Shown here piece after piece: positions 9,820 through 19,108 of a stretch of DNA of 37,742 bases. This stretch comes from Nitrospira sp. Lineage in GTDB: Bacteria > UBA9089 > CG2-30-40-21 > SBAY01. The translations under genes were made by a program, and so were the position numbers. Numbering within the stretch: position 1 is the stretch's first letter; every line of letters begins with the position of its first letter. Location: the NCBI GenBank assembly GCA_005239945.1, contig SBAY01000102.1, positions 1 through 37,742 on the forward strand. The letters run 5' to 3'. The notes under the pieces were generated by a model. That model was not told the origin of the DNA. It worked only from the letters and a program-made list of their open reading frames with translations, and searched no databases.

Positions 9820-12282
9820 ATGTTTGAACGATTTACCGAAAGGGCAAGAAGGGTCTTACAATTAGCCCAGGAAGAGGCAAAACGGTTGGGCCACGACTAC
9901 CTGGGGACAGAACACATTCTTTTGGCATTAGTCAGGGAGGGGGAAGGGGTAGCCGCCGAGGTATTAAATAGTTTAGGTGTCAGCCTGGAGGCTATCCGAA
10001 TAGAAATAGAAAAGCAAGTTCCGCCGGGAGGAAATTTGCTCACTATCGGGGATGTCCCCTTTACCCCTCATTCTAAAAAGGTATTGGAATTAGCTGTCGA
10101 GGAGGCAAAGGCGTTACATCATAATTACATCGGTACCGAGCACCTGTTATTAGGTTTAATTCGGGAAGGAGAAAGTGTAGGGGCAAGGGTATTGACCGCC
10201 TTAGGTACAAATTTAAACCAGGTTAGGGATGGGGTTATCAAACTATTAAGTGGGGCTATACCTTCAGGTGCCGTTGGCGGGGCAACCGCGGGTCAAAAAA
10301 AGACGACTACGCCTGTCCTGGATGCCTTTTCCCGTGATTTAACGGCATTGGCCAGGGATAACAAATTAGACCCGGTGGTTGGTCGCCAGGACGAGATAGA
10401 ACGGGTAATTCAAATATTATCTCGCCGCAAAAAGAATAATCCTGTTTTGATAGGTGACCCGGGTGTAGGTAAAACAGCCATTGTCGAAGGGCTGGCACAA
10501 ATGGTCATCAGCGGAAAAATCCCTGAGGTATTGGCTAATAAACGGGTCTTATGTTTAGACTTAGCCGGTATTGTCGCCGGAACTAAATACCGGGGTGAAT
10601 TCGAAGAGCGTCTCAAGCGAATAATGAACGAAATCAAACAATCACCAGAGGTGATTATATTTATAGATGAGGTGCATACCTTAGTTGGTGCCGGTGGGGC
10701 AGAAGGGGCAATAGATGCCTCGGCTATTTTAAAACCTGCCCTGGCCCGGGGTGAATTACAGTGTATTGGCGCCACAACCCTGGATGAATATCGAAAATAT
10801 ATCGAGCGGGATGCCGCCCTGGAACGCAGATTCCAGACAATTATGGTTGATGAACCCTCAGTCGAGGATACTATCAAGATTTTAAAGGGATTGAGGGATA
10901 AATATGAGGCACATCATCGGGTAAAATATGAGGATACGGCCTTAGAGGCCGCGGCTAAACTCGCCAATCGATACATAGCCGATAGATTCTTGCCGGATAA
11001 AGCCATAGATTTGATGGATGAGGCCGGGGCAAAGGCACGAATCAAGGTGATGACTAAACCACCAGACCTGAAAGGATTAGAAAAGGAATTAGAGCAAATC
11101 ATCAAGGAAAAAAACGCTACTATTGCCGCACAAGAATATGAGAAGGCGGCTGATTTACGCGACAAGGAAAAAGATGTTCGCAAAAGGATAGAAGAAACCA
11201 ATAAGAAATGGGAAAGTGAACATCAGGAAGAAACGATCAATGTTATCAACAAGGAAGATATTGCCGATATTGTCTCCAAATGGACAGGTGTGCCGGTTTT
11301 CAAATTGATCGAAAAGGAATCCGAGAAATTATTACGCATGGAAGAGAATATTCATAAGCGGGTTATTGCCCAGGATGAGGCAATTTCAGCCCTGTCGCGG
11401 GCAATGCGTCGGGCAAGAACCGGGCTTAAAGACCCAAAAAGACCGATGGGTTCATTCATCTTCCTTGGTCCCACCGGTGTAGGCAAAACAGAACTGGCCA
11501 AGGCATTGGCTGAATTCCTGTTCGATGATGAGGAGGCGCTTATTCAGATTGATATGTCGGAGTTTATGGAGAAATTTGCTGTCTCCAGATTAGTTGGTGC
11601 CCCCCCAGGATATGTGGGTTATGAAGAAGGAGGCGAACTAACCGAAAAGGTAAGAAGAAAACCTTATTCAGTTATTCTCTTAGATGAGATTGAGAAGGCT
11701 CACCCTGATGTATTCAATATCCTTTTACAGGTATTCGAAGACGGTCATCTGACGGATAACCTCGGACATACGGTGGATTTCAGAAATACAGTCATAATTA
11801 TGACCTCTAATGTCGGGGCAAAGGATATTTTTGAGGCAAAAGATATAGGCTTCCGCAAGGCTACGGCTGAGAAAACCTATGGCGATATTAAGGATAAGGT
11901 TCTTTCAGAGATGAAGAAGCTGTTTAATCCTGAGTTCTTAAACCGAATCGATGACACCATTGTCTTCCACCCATTAAGTACGGAAGATGTCAAACAGATT
12001 GTCACCTTAATGATTGACAAACTGAATGAGCGATTAGAGGAGCAAAATATAGAGCTGGAATTAAGTGAGGATGGGGTAGCCTTTTTATCGGAAAAAGGCT
12101 ATGACCCGGCCTATGGTGCCAGACCGCTGAGAAGGACTATTCAAAAATATATCGAAGACCCATTAGCAGAAGAACTCCTTAAAGCCAAATTCCCTAACGG
12201 CGGAAAGATATTGGTTAAAAGGGAGGAGGATAAACTAATATTTGAAGAAAAGGGAAGGAAGAAGAAGGCTGAAGGTAAATAA
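9820..12282 (+). CDS. clpC: ClpC-type AAA+ unfoldase
   Basis: Two Clp N repeats, GDPGVGKTA and GPTGVGKTE Walker A motifs, UVR-like linker [19 protein letters not shown]. Listed ORF begins at GTG 9811, but ATG 9820 follows SD GAGGTG ([11 protein letters not shown]...). Confidence 0.96.
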   Translation: MFERFTERARRVLQLAQEEAKRLGHDYLGTEHILLALVREGEGVAAEVLNSLGVSLEAIRIEIEKQVPPGGNLLTIGDVPFTPHSKKVLELAVEEAKALHHNYIGTEHLLLGLIREGESVGARVLTALGTNLNQVRDGVIKLLSGAIPSGAVGGATAGQKKTTTPVLDAFSRDLTALARDNKLDPVVGRQDEIERVIQILSRRKKNNPVLIGDPGVGKTAIVEGLAQMVISGKIPEVLANKRVLCLDLAGIVAGTKYRGEFEERLKRIMNEIKQSPEVIIFIDEVHTLVGAGGAEGAIDASAILKPALARGELQCIGATTLDEYRKYIERDAALERRFQTIMVDEPSVEDTIKILKGLRDKYEAHHRVKYEDTALEAAAKLANRYIADRFLPDKAIDLMDEAGAKARIKVMTKPPDLKGLEKELEQIIKEKNATIAAQEYEKAADLRDKEKDVRKRIEETNKKWESEHQEETINVINKEDIADIVSKWTGVPVFKLIEKESEKLLRMEENIHKRVIAQDEAISALSRAMRRARTGLKDPKRPMGSFIFLGPTGVGKTELAKALAEFLFDDEEALIQIDMSEFMEKFAVSRLVGAPPGYVGYEEGGELTEKVRRKPYSVILLDEIEKAHPDVFNILLQVFEDGHLTDNLGHTVDFRNTVIIMTSNVGAKDIFEAKDIGFRKATAEKTYGDIKDKVLSEMKKLFNPEFLNRIDDTIVFHPLSTEDVKQIVTLMIDKLNERLEEQNIELELSEDGVAFLSEKGYDPAYGARPLRRTIQKYIEDPLAEELLKAKFPNGGKILVKREEDKLIFEEKGRKKKAEGK

Positions 12283-12288
12283 GGTATT

Positions 12289-12846
12289 TACATCCCCCGT
12301 AATATTGAGAAAACCCTAAAAGGGTTTGTTGAACAATTCCCTGTGGTTATTCTGACTGGCCCCAGACAAGCAGGCAAATCTACATTACTTTCCAATCTCT
12401 TCGGGAATACATATAATGATTAATGTTGAGTTGCTAGGGGCCGGGATGTGCTCCCAATATTGGATACATTATTAATGCTTGAAATACCACAAACTGTGGG
12501 TTTCAGTAACCCGCAGTTAGCTCCAACGACTTGTTATTGCATAAGGTCTCGAGAGTTTTATCATTACTCCCTGCTTTTACCCTATATACTTAATTATGGT
12601 CATGAGATCCAGCTGGGTTAAAGTATCTACCCCATAATGTCTCATTCGGATATTTCTTCGGAATATGTATAATTTTGCTGCCTGTTATTATTTATTTGCG
12701 ATAACATTATCTCCTTCGATGACCCTCTCATCAGTGAAAGGGCTTTATCTGACCCCTATCTTTTCTTAGATACTGCTGGGGATAAGGTGATATTTGATGA
12801 AATCCACTATGTCCCAGAACTTTTACCTTATATAAAAATACTTATT
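12289..12846 (+). pseudogene. AAA ATPase (AAA_14/DUF4143 type), interrupted and truncated
   Basis: YIPRNIEKTLKGFVEQFPVVILTGPRQAGKSTLLSNLFGNTYND* (12289-12423), then about 280 nt of non-matching DNA, then IISFDDPLISERALSDPYLFLDTAGDKVIFDEIHYVPELLPYIKI (about 12706-12837). Confidence 0.82.
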
Positions 12847-12944
12847 TTTAACCACAAAGTTCACAAAGATAAACAATATAACCCTTTTTCATCTTTTATT
12901 CTTTGTGTAATTTGTGCCTCCTTTTGTGAACTTTGTGGTTAAAA
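12847..12944. repeat. palindromic repeat, CACAAAG family
   Basis: TTTTAACCACAAAGTTCACAAAG ... CTTTTGTGAACTTTGTGGTTAAAA. Confidence 0.85.
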
Positions 12945-12997
12945 TAGTATCGCACCAAAATTCACGAAACTCCAGATAATACCAATGAGAAAAAATT

Positions 12998-13606
12998 ATG
13001 ACGGGAATTATTTTGGCCGGTGGTAAAGGCAGTCGACTGAAGAATATCAATAAACCCCTTATTAAATTAGGCAGGTTGACTATTATTGAGCAGATTATTG
13101 TTAGGTTAAAAGAATCTTCATGTGAAGAGATTGTCATCTGTAGTGGTCAAAACCCAATCAAGGATACAATCCTTGATGGTCTAACCCAAATTGAGGACAT
13201 CATTCCTCACCAGGGACCATTAGCTGGGCTTTATAGTGGACTTATGGCTTCCAGGAGTTTTTATAATTTTGTTGTTGCCGGTGATATGCCTTTTTTGAGT
13301 ACCAACCTGATTAAGTATATGAAGGATAAAGCAGGTAACGCGGATATTCTCGTCCCTAAAACCCAAAGAGGGATAGAACCCCTTCATGCCATCTATTCTA
13401 AAAATTGTCTGGATGTAATCAAGCAAAAAATATTTAGTGAAAAGGAGAAACTTTCACTTGAATCTATTTTTACTGAGTTAAAGGTAGAATATATCTTAGA
13501 GGATGAGATACGGCAATTTTCCTTACCCGAGATGGTATTTTTTAATATTAATACACCCGAGGATATAAAAGAAGCAAAACGATTAATGAGAAGGTTGGAA
13601 AGGTAA
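12998..13606 (+). CDS. MobA-like molybdenum cofactor guanylyltransferase / NTP transferase
   Basis: MTGIILAGGKGSRLKNINKPLIKLG, VAGDMPFLS, EPLHAIYSKNCL, FFNINTPEDI. Confidence 0.88.
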   Translation: MTGIILAGGKGSRLKNINKPLIKLGRLTIIEQIIVRLKESSCEEIVICSGQNPIKDTILDGLTQIEDIIPHQGPLAGLYSGLMASRSFYNFVVAGDMPFLSTNLIKYMKDKAGNADILVPKTQRGIEPLHAIYSKNCLDVIKQKIFSEKEKLSLESIFTELKVEYILEDEIRQFSLPEMVFFNINTPEDIKEAKRLMRRLER

Positions 13607-13692
13607 TTGGTAATCAGGTAATCGGGTAATTGGTAACAACCAATTGAGACTTTTTCTTTACCGATAACCTGATTACCTGATTACCGGTTACT
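13602..13692. repeat. palindromic heptad/octad repeat, family C (GGTAATC)
   Basis: GGTAATTGGTAATCAGGTAATCGGGTAATTGGTAAC ... CCGATAACCTGATTACCTGATTACCGGTTACTGG; contains the stop codon of the upstream CDS. Confidence 0.88.
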
Positions 13693-13699
13693 GGCATTA

Positions 13700-14917
13700 C
13701 TATTTCTCCTCCTCTTTAATCACTATCCTTGCCTTGTCCTTTAGCTCTAAGGGAGGGTTCAGGACAACCTCCTCACCCTCATTTACACCGGATAAAACCT
13801 CAACCTCATTGGGATTTCTAAATCCTGAGGTAATCTCTCTTTTACTGACAATATTATCCTTGATGACAAAGACATAGTCCTTCCCTTCGATATTGACTAA
13901 TGCCTCCTGGGAAATCTTGGTAACATCCTTCTTTAAGCCTGAAACAATAACCACATCGCAAAGCATCTCACTCCTGATGTCAATATTTGTTGGCTCAAGC
14001 TGCATGGTCACCTCAAAGGTATTTATCTTTTCTATCAGCCTTGGAGATGGAGCTATCTTTTCTACCTTTGCGGAAATCACCCTACCTGAAAAGGCATCAG
14101 GAATCACAGAAACAGACATACCTAAGGATATTTTGCTAATATCCACCTCATCTAAGTTCACCCTGGCCACAAATTCTTTACCTGAGACAACTACTGAAAG
14201 TAATTGTCCCTGGTTGACCCAACTGCCCTCTTTTATCTCTTTTTGGGTAACAATGCCACAGATGGGTGAGGTGATTTTAGACCAGCAAATCTGCTGTTCT
14301 ATTGATATTAGATTTTTGTCTATGGCTTTAATAGAGGAGACGACGGATTCTGTCTCCTCACGGTGAGCATTAAGTCTTTCTTTGAGTTGTGTCCTGATAA
14401 TCTCAAGTTGTAACCTTGTTTTATCGTAATCTGCGGTTATTCTTTTTAGTTCGTCCAGGGAGATAACCTTGCCCTCAAACAAATTCTTCTTTGCCTCAAA
14501 TTGTCTTTCTGCCTCTCTAAAAAGGACTTCTGCCTCCTGCACCCGGTCTTCTAACTCCTTAATATCAAGCCCTCGCTCAAGCTTGATAAGATTATTTTTA
14601 TAATTGACTAATTTTGCCTCTTCCTGGTGTTTTCTTGCCAAAAGTTCTTTGTCGTCCAGACAAGCAACAATCTCACCCTTTTTCACAGGGGTTCCCTCTT
14701 CGAGGATAAACATTATTACCCCGGGAATCTTTGCCTTAAGTTCGAATCTATCCCTTGCCTCAATTTTCCCCCTGGCAGAGACCTTAAGACTAAGCTCTCC
14801 TCTGGTTACCTCACCCTTTACTACAGCAATCTTCTTTCCATCTTTTCCCCTGACCAGAAAGAAGACCACGCCTCCGATAACAGTCAAAATCACCAGGAGT
14901 ATTATCCATTTCTTTAT
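13700..14917 (-). CDS. MacA/HlyD-type periplasmic adaptor of an ABC efflux pump
   Basis: N-terminal TM, KGEVTRGELSLKVSARGKIEARDRFELKAKIPGVI, coiled coil, EGSWVNQGQLLSVVVSG. Listed ORF starts at GTG 14893, but the frame is open back to ATA 14915-14917, 6 nt after SD GGAG. Confidence 0.88.
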   Translation of the reverse strand: MKKWIILLVILTVIGGVVFFLVRGKDGKKIAVVKGEVTRGELSLKVSARGKIEARDRFELKAKIPGVIMFILEEGTPVKKGEIVACLDDKELLARKHQEEAKLVNYKNNLIKLERGLDIKELEDRVQEAEVLFREAERQFEAKKNLFEGKVISLDELKRITADYDKTRLQLEIIRTQLKERLNAHREETESVVSSIKAIDKNLISIEQQICWSKITSPICGIVTQKEIKEGSWVNQGQLLSVVVSGKEFVARVNLDEVDISKISLGMSVSVIPDAFSGRVISAKVEKIAPSPRLIEKINTFEVTMQLEPTNIDIRSEMLCDVVIVSGLKKDVTKISQEALVNIEGKDYVFVIKDNIVSKREITSGFRNPNEVEVLSGVNEGEEVVLNPPLELKDKARIVIKEEEK

Positions 14918-14937
14918 TTTAGTCTCCTTTTTTTAAA

Positions 14938-14972
14938 GAATAGGTCATATAGGACTTATAGGACTTATTCTT
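14938..14972. repeat. 9-mer repeat, family E (TATAGGACT)
   Basis: AATAGGTCATATAGGACTTATAGGACTTATTC; supplies the C-terminus and stop of the S23 ORF. Confidence 0.75.
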
Positions 14973-15523
14973 TCTCTTCCCTTTCTTCGCGATTGATAAA
15001 GCCTTTCCGTGAATCCACCTTCTTCTAAAAATTGTTTTTCTAATTGCCGCAATAACTGGTCAAGCAAATAATTTGCCTGATGAATCAGGCAGATAAGAAC
15101 ATTTGCAGCTACTTCAAGCGAGCTTTGTTCGATATAGGTCTTATAAGTCTTATATGACCTATTCTTCTCCCATGCAAGATTTCTGATTGCTTGAGCCTGT
15201 GGGTGAGATTTATCCCAGAGTATCAATCCTTGCTGTCGCAGAATGTCTTCGTAATCCGCCAGTAGTTCCTCAAGACTTGCACGAGCCACACCCATCAGTT
15301 TTAGCTCGGTTTTCTTTGATGTACCTGATGCCATGCTGCCTTCAGCAATATTTTGTTTGCCACTACGCGATGCCTGTACCATTTGATCATGAGTGCGAGA
15401 ACGCTTGTCAATAAAACGATTACAGAATACCACCGTAGCATCATAAATAATTTCTGTAGTCTGATAAGATTTCAGGTTGCGGTATCCACCATGTGGGGTA
15501 ATCAAGTTTGGTTTTTCATTCAT
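14945..15523 (-). CDS. S23/IVP-type four-helix-bundle protein
   Basis: KSYQTTEIIYDATVVFCNRFIDKRSRTHDQMVQASRSGKQNIAEGSMASGTSKKTELKLMGVARASLEELLADYEDIL resembles the 23S rRNA intervening-sequence protein family. Confidence 0.85.
   Translation of the reverse strand: MNEKPNLITPHGGYRNLKSYQTTEIIYDATVVFCNRFIDKRSRTHDQMVQASRSGKQNIAEGSMASGTSKKTELKLMGVARASLEELLADYEDILRQQGLILWDKSHPQAQAIRNLAWEKNRSYKTYKTYIEQSSLEVAANVLICLIHQANYLLDQLLRQLEKQFLEEGGFTERLYQSRRKGRERISPISPI
15134..15166. repeat. 9-mer repeat, family E inside the S23 coding region
   Basis: TATAGGTCTTATAAGTCTTATATGACCTATTC, encoded as NRSYKTYKTYI on the minus strand. Confidence 0.75.
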
Positions 15524-16860
15524 TGTTTTTTTCCTTTATATGTCCTATGGGTCTTATATGACCTATAGGACATATATGACCTATTCTTTTCCCCAAATTC
15601 ATTCTGCATAGTTCATAGTCAATCATAGCCTCAATCTGCATGGTAGAAGAACGAATAAATGTCTCCTCTGCCTCTTTTACCTCTGAGATGGTGGCTAACC
15701 CAAGTTCATATCTTTTCTTTGTTATCCGCAATATCTCATTTCCTAATCCCTTGTTTTTTTCAGAAACCTTTACCCGCTCTTCTGCCTCCCGTAATCCGGC
15801 AATAATCTCCTTTGTCTCCAATATAATTTTATCCTTAAGACTATGGCAATTTTCTTCTGCCGTTTTATAATTCAACTCTGTCTGTTTCACCTTAGATGCT
15901 GTGTAAAAGCCGTTGAAGAATGGAATCTCGATACCTAATCCCTATTCTCCACGACTCTTCCGACACATCATCAAGGCTCTTTTTGAATCCATCCTTATTC
16001 TCACCACTCCAGTTGTAACCTCCAATCAAATTAACCTTTGGAAAGTAATCTGCCCTGATTATCCTAATCTGCAATTCCTTACTCGTTGTCTCTGCCTCCC
16101 TGGCGGCAACCTCTGGATTATTTGTTATTGCCTCGCTGACTATTTTTTCTTCATCCACATCTATCGGCATAAAGGTCGGCTCATCCTTGATAGCTATTTC
16201 CCCCTCTATTTTCAACAGGCTTCCAAGATTATCCCTTGCCACCTTTTCCCGGCAGGATGCCCTGATTAACTCCTCTTTGGCACAAGCCAGATTTACCTCC
16301 TGCTTCATCATCTCTACCTCTGGAATAAAACCCTCTTTGTATTTAGCCAGGGTAATCTCCATAATCGAGTCGGCATACTCTACCCTTTTCTGGCAAGCCT
16401 TTTTTAATTCGATAGCTTTTTTAAGATTCCAGTAAGAGGCTATGATTTTGTAGGTAACCTCATTCTTTACCTGCTCTATTTTCAATAAAGCAATCTTTAT
16501 TTCCTCCCTGGCATACTTAATGGCATTGCTTACCTTCCCACCTGTCCATAGAATCTGATTCAGGGAAAGGGATAGATTATTATGGTATCCTTCAATAGAT
16601 TCAGGCGATTTTATCTCTTCCCAATTATTGTAAGAAGAACTGATATTACCGGTTATCTGCGGATATACCTGAGACAATGTTTCCTTTAAAGATGCCTTTG
16701 TAATCTCAAACTGCAGATTAGCTACCTTCAATTCCCGGCTATTAGCTAACCCTATCCTGATTGCTTCTTGCAGGGTAAGATTATGAACAGACTCAGCATA
16801 AGAGGCTTCATGGATAATAAGGAAAGAGATCAGGCATAAACTTAAAATTTTACTACTCAT
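15516..16860 (-). pseudogene. TolC-family outer membrane efflux protein, single frameshift
   Basis: ORF 16860-15892 ends WRIGIRYRDSILQRLLHSI*; removing one base near 15937 restores WRIGIGIEIPFFNGFYTASKVKQTELNYKTAEEN..., continuing into ORF 15890-15516. Confidence 0.88.
15535..15586. repeat. 9-mer repeat, family E at the 3' end of the TolC-like gene
   Basis: TATATGTCCTATGGGTCTTATATGACCTATAGGACATATATGACCTATTC; encodes the tail RIGHICPIGHIRPIGHI. Confidence 0.8.
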
Positions 16861-18037
16861 ACCTCAGTGCCTCCACTGGATTAAGTTTGGCGGCTATGTA
16901 GGCTGGATAAACCCCAAAGAAGATGCCAACAAGACAGGAGAACCCAAATCCAAGAATAATGGCCAGACTTGAAATAAAAAAGGCAGTTTTAAACATAATA
17001 GAGATTATCAATACCAGACCAACGCTGGCCAATATCCCCATTCCACCACCGATTGAGCATAGGATTAAAGATTCTATCAAAAATTGCAAAAGGATATTGC
17101 CCTTCGTGGCACCACAGGCCTTTCTTATCCCAATCTCGCGCGTCCTCTCACGAACCGAGACAAGCATAATATTCATTATACCAATTCCTCCTACTAAAAT
17201 GGAAATTCCAGCAATACTACCTAAAACCATAGAAATAATACCCATGACCTTATCCAGCATCGAAAGGAGCTCATCCACTGAATGGACATCAAAATCATCC
17301 CTGCCACCAAATATTTGTCTGAGATGTTCTTTTATTCTCTTTTTGAGCAAAGGGATAGAAACCCCTTCCTTTGCCAGAAATTGCACGGCATATATATCCC
17401 GGCTGCCAAGCAGCCTCATAGCACAGGATGAAGGAATCCCTATGGCGGTATTGACATTTATGGGGCCAAATTCCATCTTATGCCCCATTACCCCAATTAC
17501 CCTGAAATATGTCCCCTCTACCTTAATCTCCTGACCCAGTTTCTTTGTCTTACCAAACAAGTCATAAAAAAGCTCCTTGCCAACTACACAAACCTTCTCG
17601 TAACGGTTGACCTCTTCCTTTGTGAACATTCTGCCGGAAGACGCCTTTATTCCCCTGACACGGAAAAAATTTTCCGGCACCCCAAAAACCGTTATTTGTT
17701 TCATCTTGCCTTTTACCTTTAAAGGTATTTGCATGAAGTGTACTGGGGAAAGGTCATCTACCTGTGGGATTATTTCCTTCATGGTCATAACCTGGTCCTC
17801 AGTCAAATAGGCAAACTTATCCGTCCTCGTCTCCATCTGAGCATTAAAAGCCATGACTATATTTGTCCCTGCCGTCAAAAACTCACTCAGGATAAGCTCT
17901 TTACCACCCTTTGAGATGGACAGGACAGTGGTGATGGCAAATACACCAATGACCATGCCCAGCATAGTCAGGCATGACCTCAGCTTATGCTGAATCAAAC
18001 TACTAAATGAAGAAGTGATACAATCCAAAAGGTTCAT
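16853..18037 (-). CDS. MacB-like ABC transporter permease (FtsX domain)
   Basis: MacB periplasmic core plus FtsX region: LRSCLTMLGMVIGVFAITTVLSISKGGKE, GIMNIMLVSVRERTREIGIRKACGATKGNILLQFLIESL. Confidence 0.93.
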   Translation of the reverse strand: MNLLDCITSSFSSLIQHKLRSCLTMLGMVIGVFAITTVLSISKGGKELILSEFLTAGTNIVMAFNAQMETRTDKFAYLTEDQVMTMKEIIPQVDDLSPVHFMQIPLKVKGKMKQITVFGVPENFFRVRGIKASSGRMFTKEEVNRYEKVCVVGKELFYDLFGKTKKLGQEIKVEGTYFRVIGVMGHKMEFGPINVNTAIGIPSSCAMRLLGSRDIYAVQFLAKEGVSIPLLKKRIKEHLRQIFGGRDDFDVHSVDELLSMLDKVMGIISMVLGSIAGISILVGGIGIMNIMLVSVRERTREIGIRKACGATKGNILLQFLIESLILCSIGGGMGILASVGLVLIISIMFKTAFFISSLAIILGFGFSCLVGIFFGVYPAYIAAKLNPVEALRYE

Positions 18038-18050
18038 CTAATTCTCTTAA

Positions 18051-18089
18051 AAAGAATAAGTCTTATCTGACCTATAAGACCTATTCTTT
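18051..18089. repeat. 9-mer palindrome, family E
   Basis: AAAGAATAAGTCTTATCTGACCTATAAGACCTATTCTTT; includes the ABC ATPase stop codon (18081-18083). Confidence 0.8.
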
Positions 18090-18785
18090 AATAATTCCCC
18101 CATCCTTCATCCTGATAATCCGTTGGGTATAGCCAGCAATATCTGCTTCATAGGTAACCAGAATTATGGTTCTACCCTTCTTGTTCAAACCACGCAATAT
18201 CTCCATTATCTCATGACTTGTCTGGCTGTCAAGGTTTCCTGTGGGCTCATCGGCACAGATAATCTCAGGGTTATTAACTAATGCCCTGGCAATAGCCACC
18301 CTCTGCTGTTCTCCGCCAGACATCTCCGATGGTTTATTCCGTAGTTTAGTGGAAAGACCTACCCTCTCAAGTGCCTCAGTAGTTATTCTCTTCCTGTTTT
18401 TCCTTAAAGTAGTGCAGGAGTATAATAAGGGTAACAGCACATTATCCATGGCACTCTGTCTTCCCAAAAGATTAAATGACTGAAAGATGAAACCAATCCT
18501 TTTATTTCTTATTCTGGTTAACTCTTTATCGCTATTTTTACCTATATCCTCTCCATCCAATAGATAGGTGCCGGATGTAGGACTATCAAGACAGCCGATG
18601 ATATTCATCAAGGTAGATTTTCCACTGCCAGAGGGCCCCATGATGGCTATGAACTCACCCCTATCAATGGATAGAGAGATTCCCTTCAAGGCAGGAAAGC
18701 CTGTCTTGCCCATAGGATAAACCTTTGTTATCTCCGTAAGCTTAATAAAATCAGGATTCATTATTTCCTCGTCCAATAAAAGCAA
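18081..18785 (-). CDS. MacB/LolD-type ABC transporter ATP-binding protein
   Basis: GPSGSGKST, MSGGEQQRVAIARAL, ICADEPTGNLDSQT. Confidence 0.95.
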   Translation of the reverse strand: MLLLDEEIMNPDFIKLTEITKVYPMGKTGFPALKGISLSIDRGEFIAIMGPSGSGKSTLMNIIGCLDSPTSGTYLLDGEDIGKNSDKELTRIRNKRIGFIFQSFNLLGRQSAMDNVLLPLLYSCTTLRKNRKRITTEALERVGLSTKLRNKPSEMSGGEQQRVAIARALVNNPEIICADEPTGNLDSQTSHEIMEILRGLNKKGRTIILVTYEADIAGYTQRIIRMKDGGIIKE

Positions 18786-18801
18786 GTAGAGTTCAAATGA
18801 T

Positions 18802-19095
18802 CTTCAATTCAGACATTAGACAATAGACATCCGATATTAGACTTAAGAGAGAAAAATGTTTGATGTCGTAACCGTTCAGGTTGTTTAGGCTATAGGTTGT
18901 AGACTGTTAGCTGTTGAGTATTGATGACCCAAAATCTTCTCGTTTTCCATGTTTTTGAGTTGCAATCAAAACCGTGGTTATCAAATTCCCTGAGTTTCAT
19001 ATCATCTCACATACCTCCGCCCTACAGCCTAAATGCCTACAGTCTATCTACCTGAACGGTTACCTGATGTCTATGGTCTAATGTCTGAATTGAAG
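18802..19095. repeat. palindromic heptad repeat (GACATTA family), split by an inserted element
   Basis: CTTCAATTCAGACATTAGACAATAGACATC ... GATGTCTATGGTCTAATGTCTGAATTGAAG; interrupted at 18868-19063. Confidence 0.85.
18868..19063. mobile_element. non-autonomous MITE-like element, copy 1 (IS66-like ends)
   Basis: GTAACCGTTCAGGT ... ACCTGAACGGTTAC ends; flanks TTGATGTC / CTGATGTC (7/8 match); second copy at 26142-26336. Confidence 0.88.
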
Positions 19096-19108
19096 TTACT
19101 GGATACTA

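Noticed and set aside
10307-11201. Minus-strand ORFs within clpC (63, 155, 95 aa)
   Set aside because: Antisense to conserved AAA+ coding sequence; composition typical of shadow ORFs.
14627-15028. 133-aa plus-strand ORF
   Set aside because: Antisense to the adaptor CDS; its YRTYRTY segment is the 9-mer repeat.
16923-17534. 203-aa plus-strand ORF opposite the MacB permease gene
   Set aside because: Antisense of a clear FtsX-domain gene; no SD or family motif.
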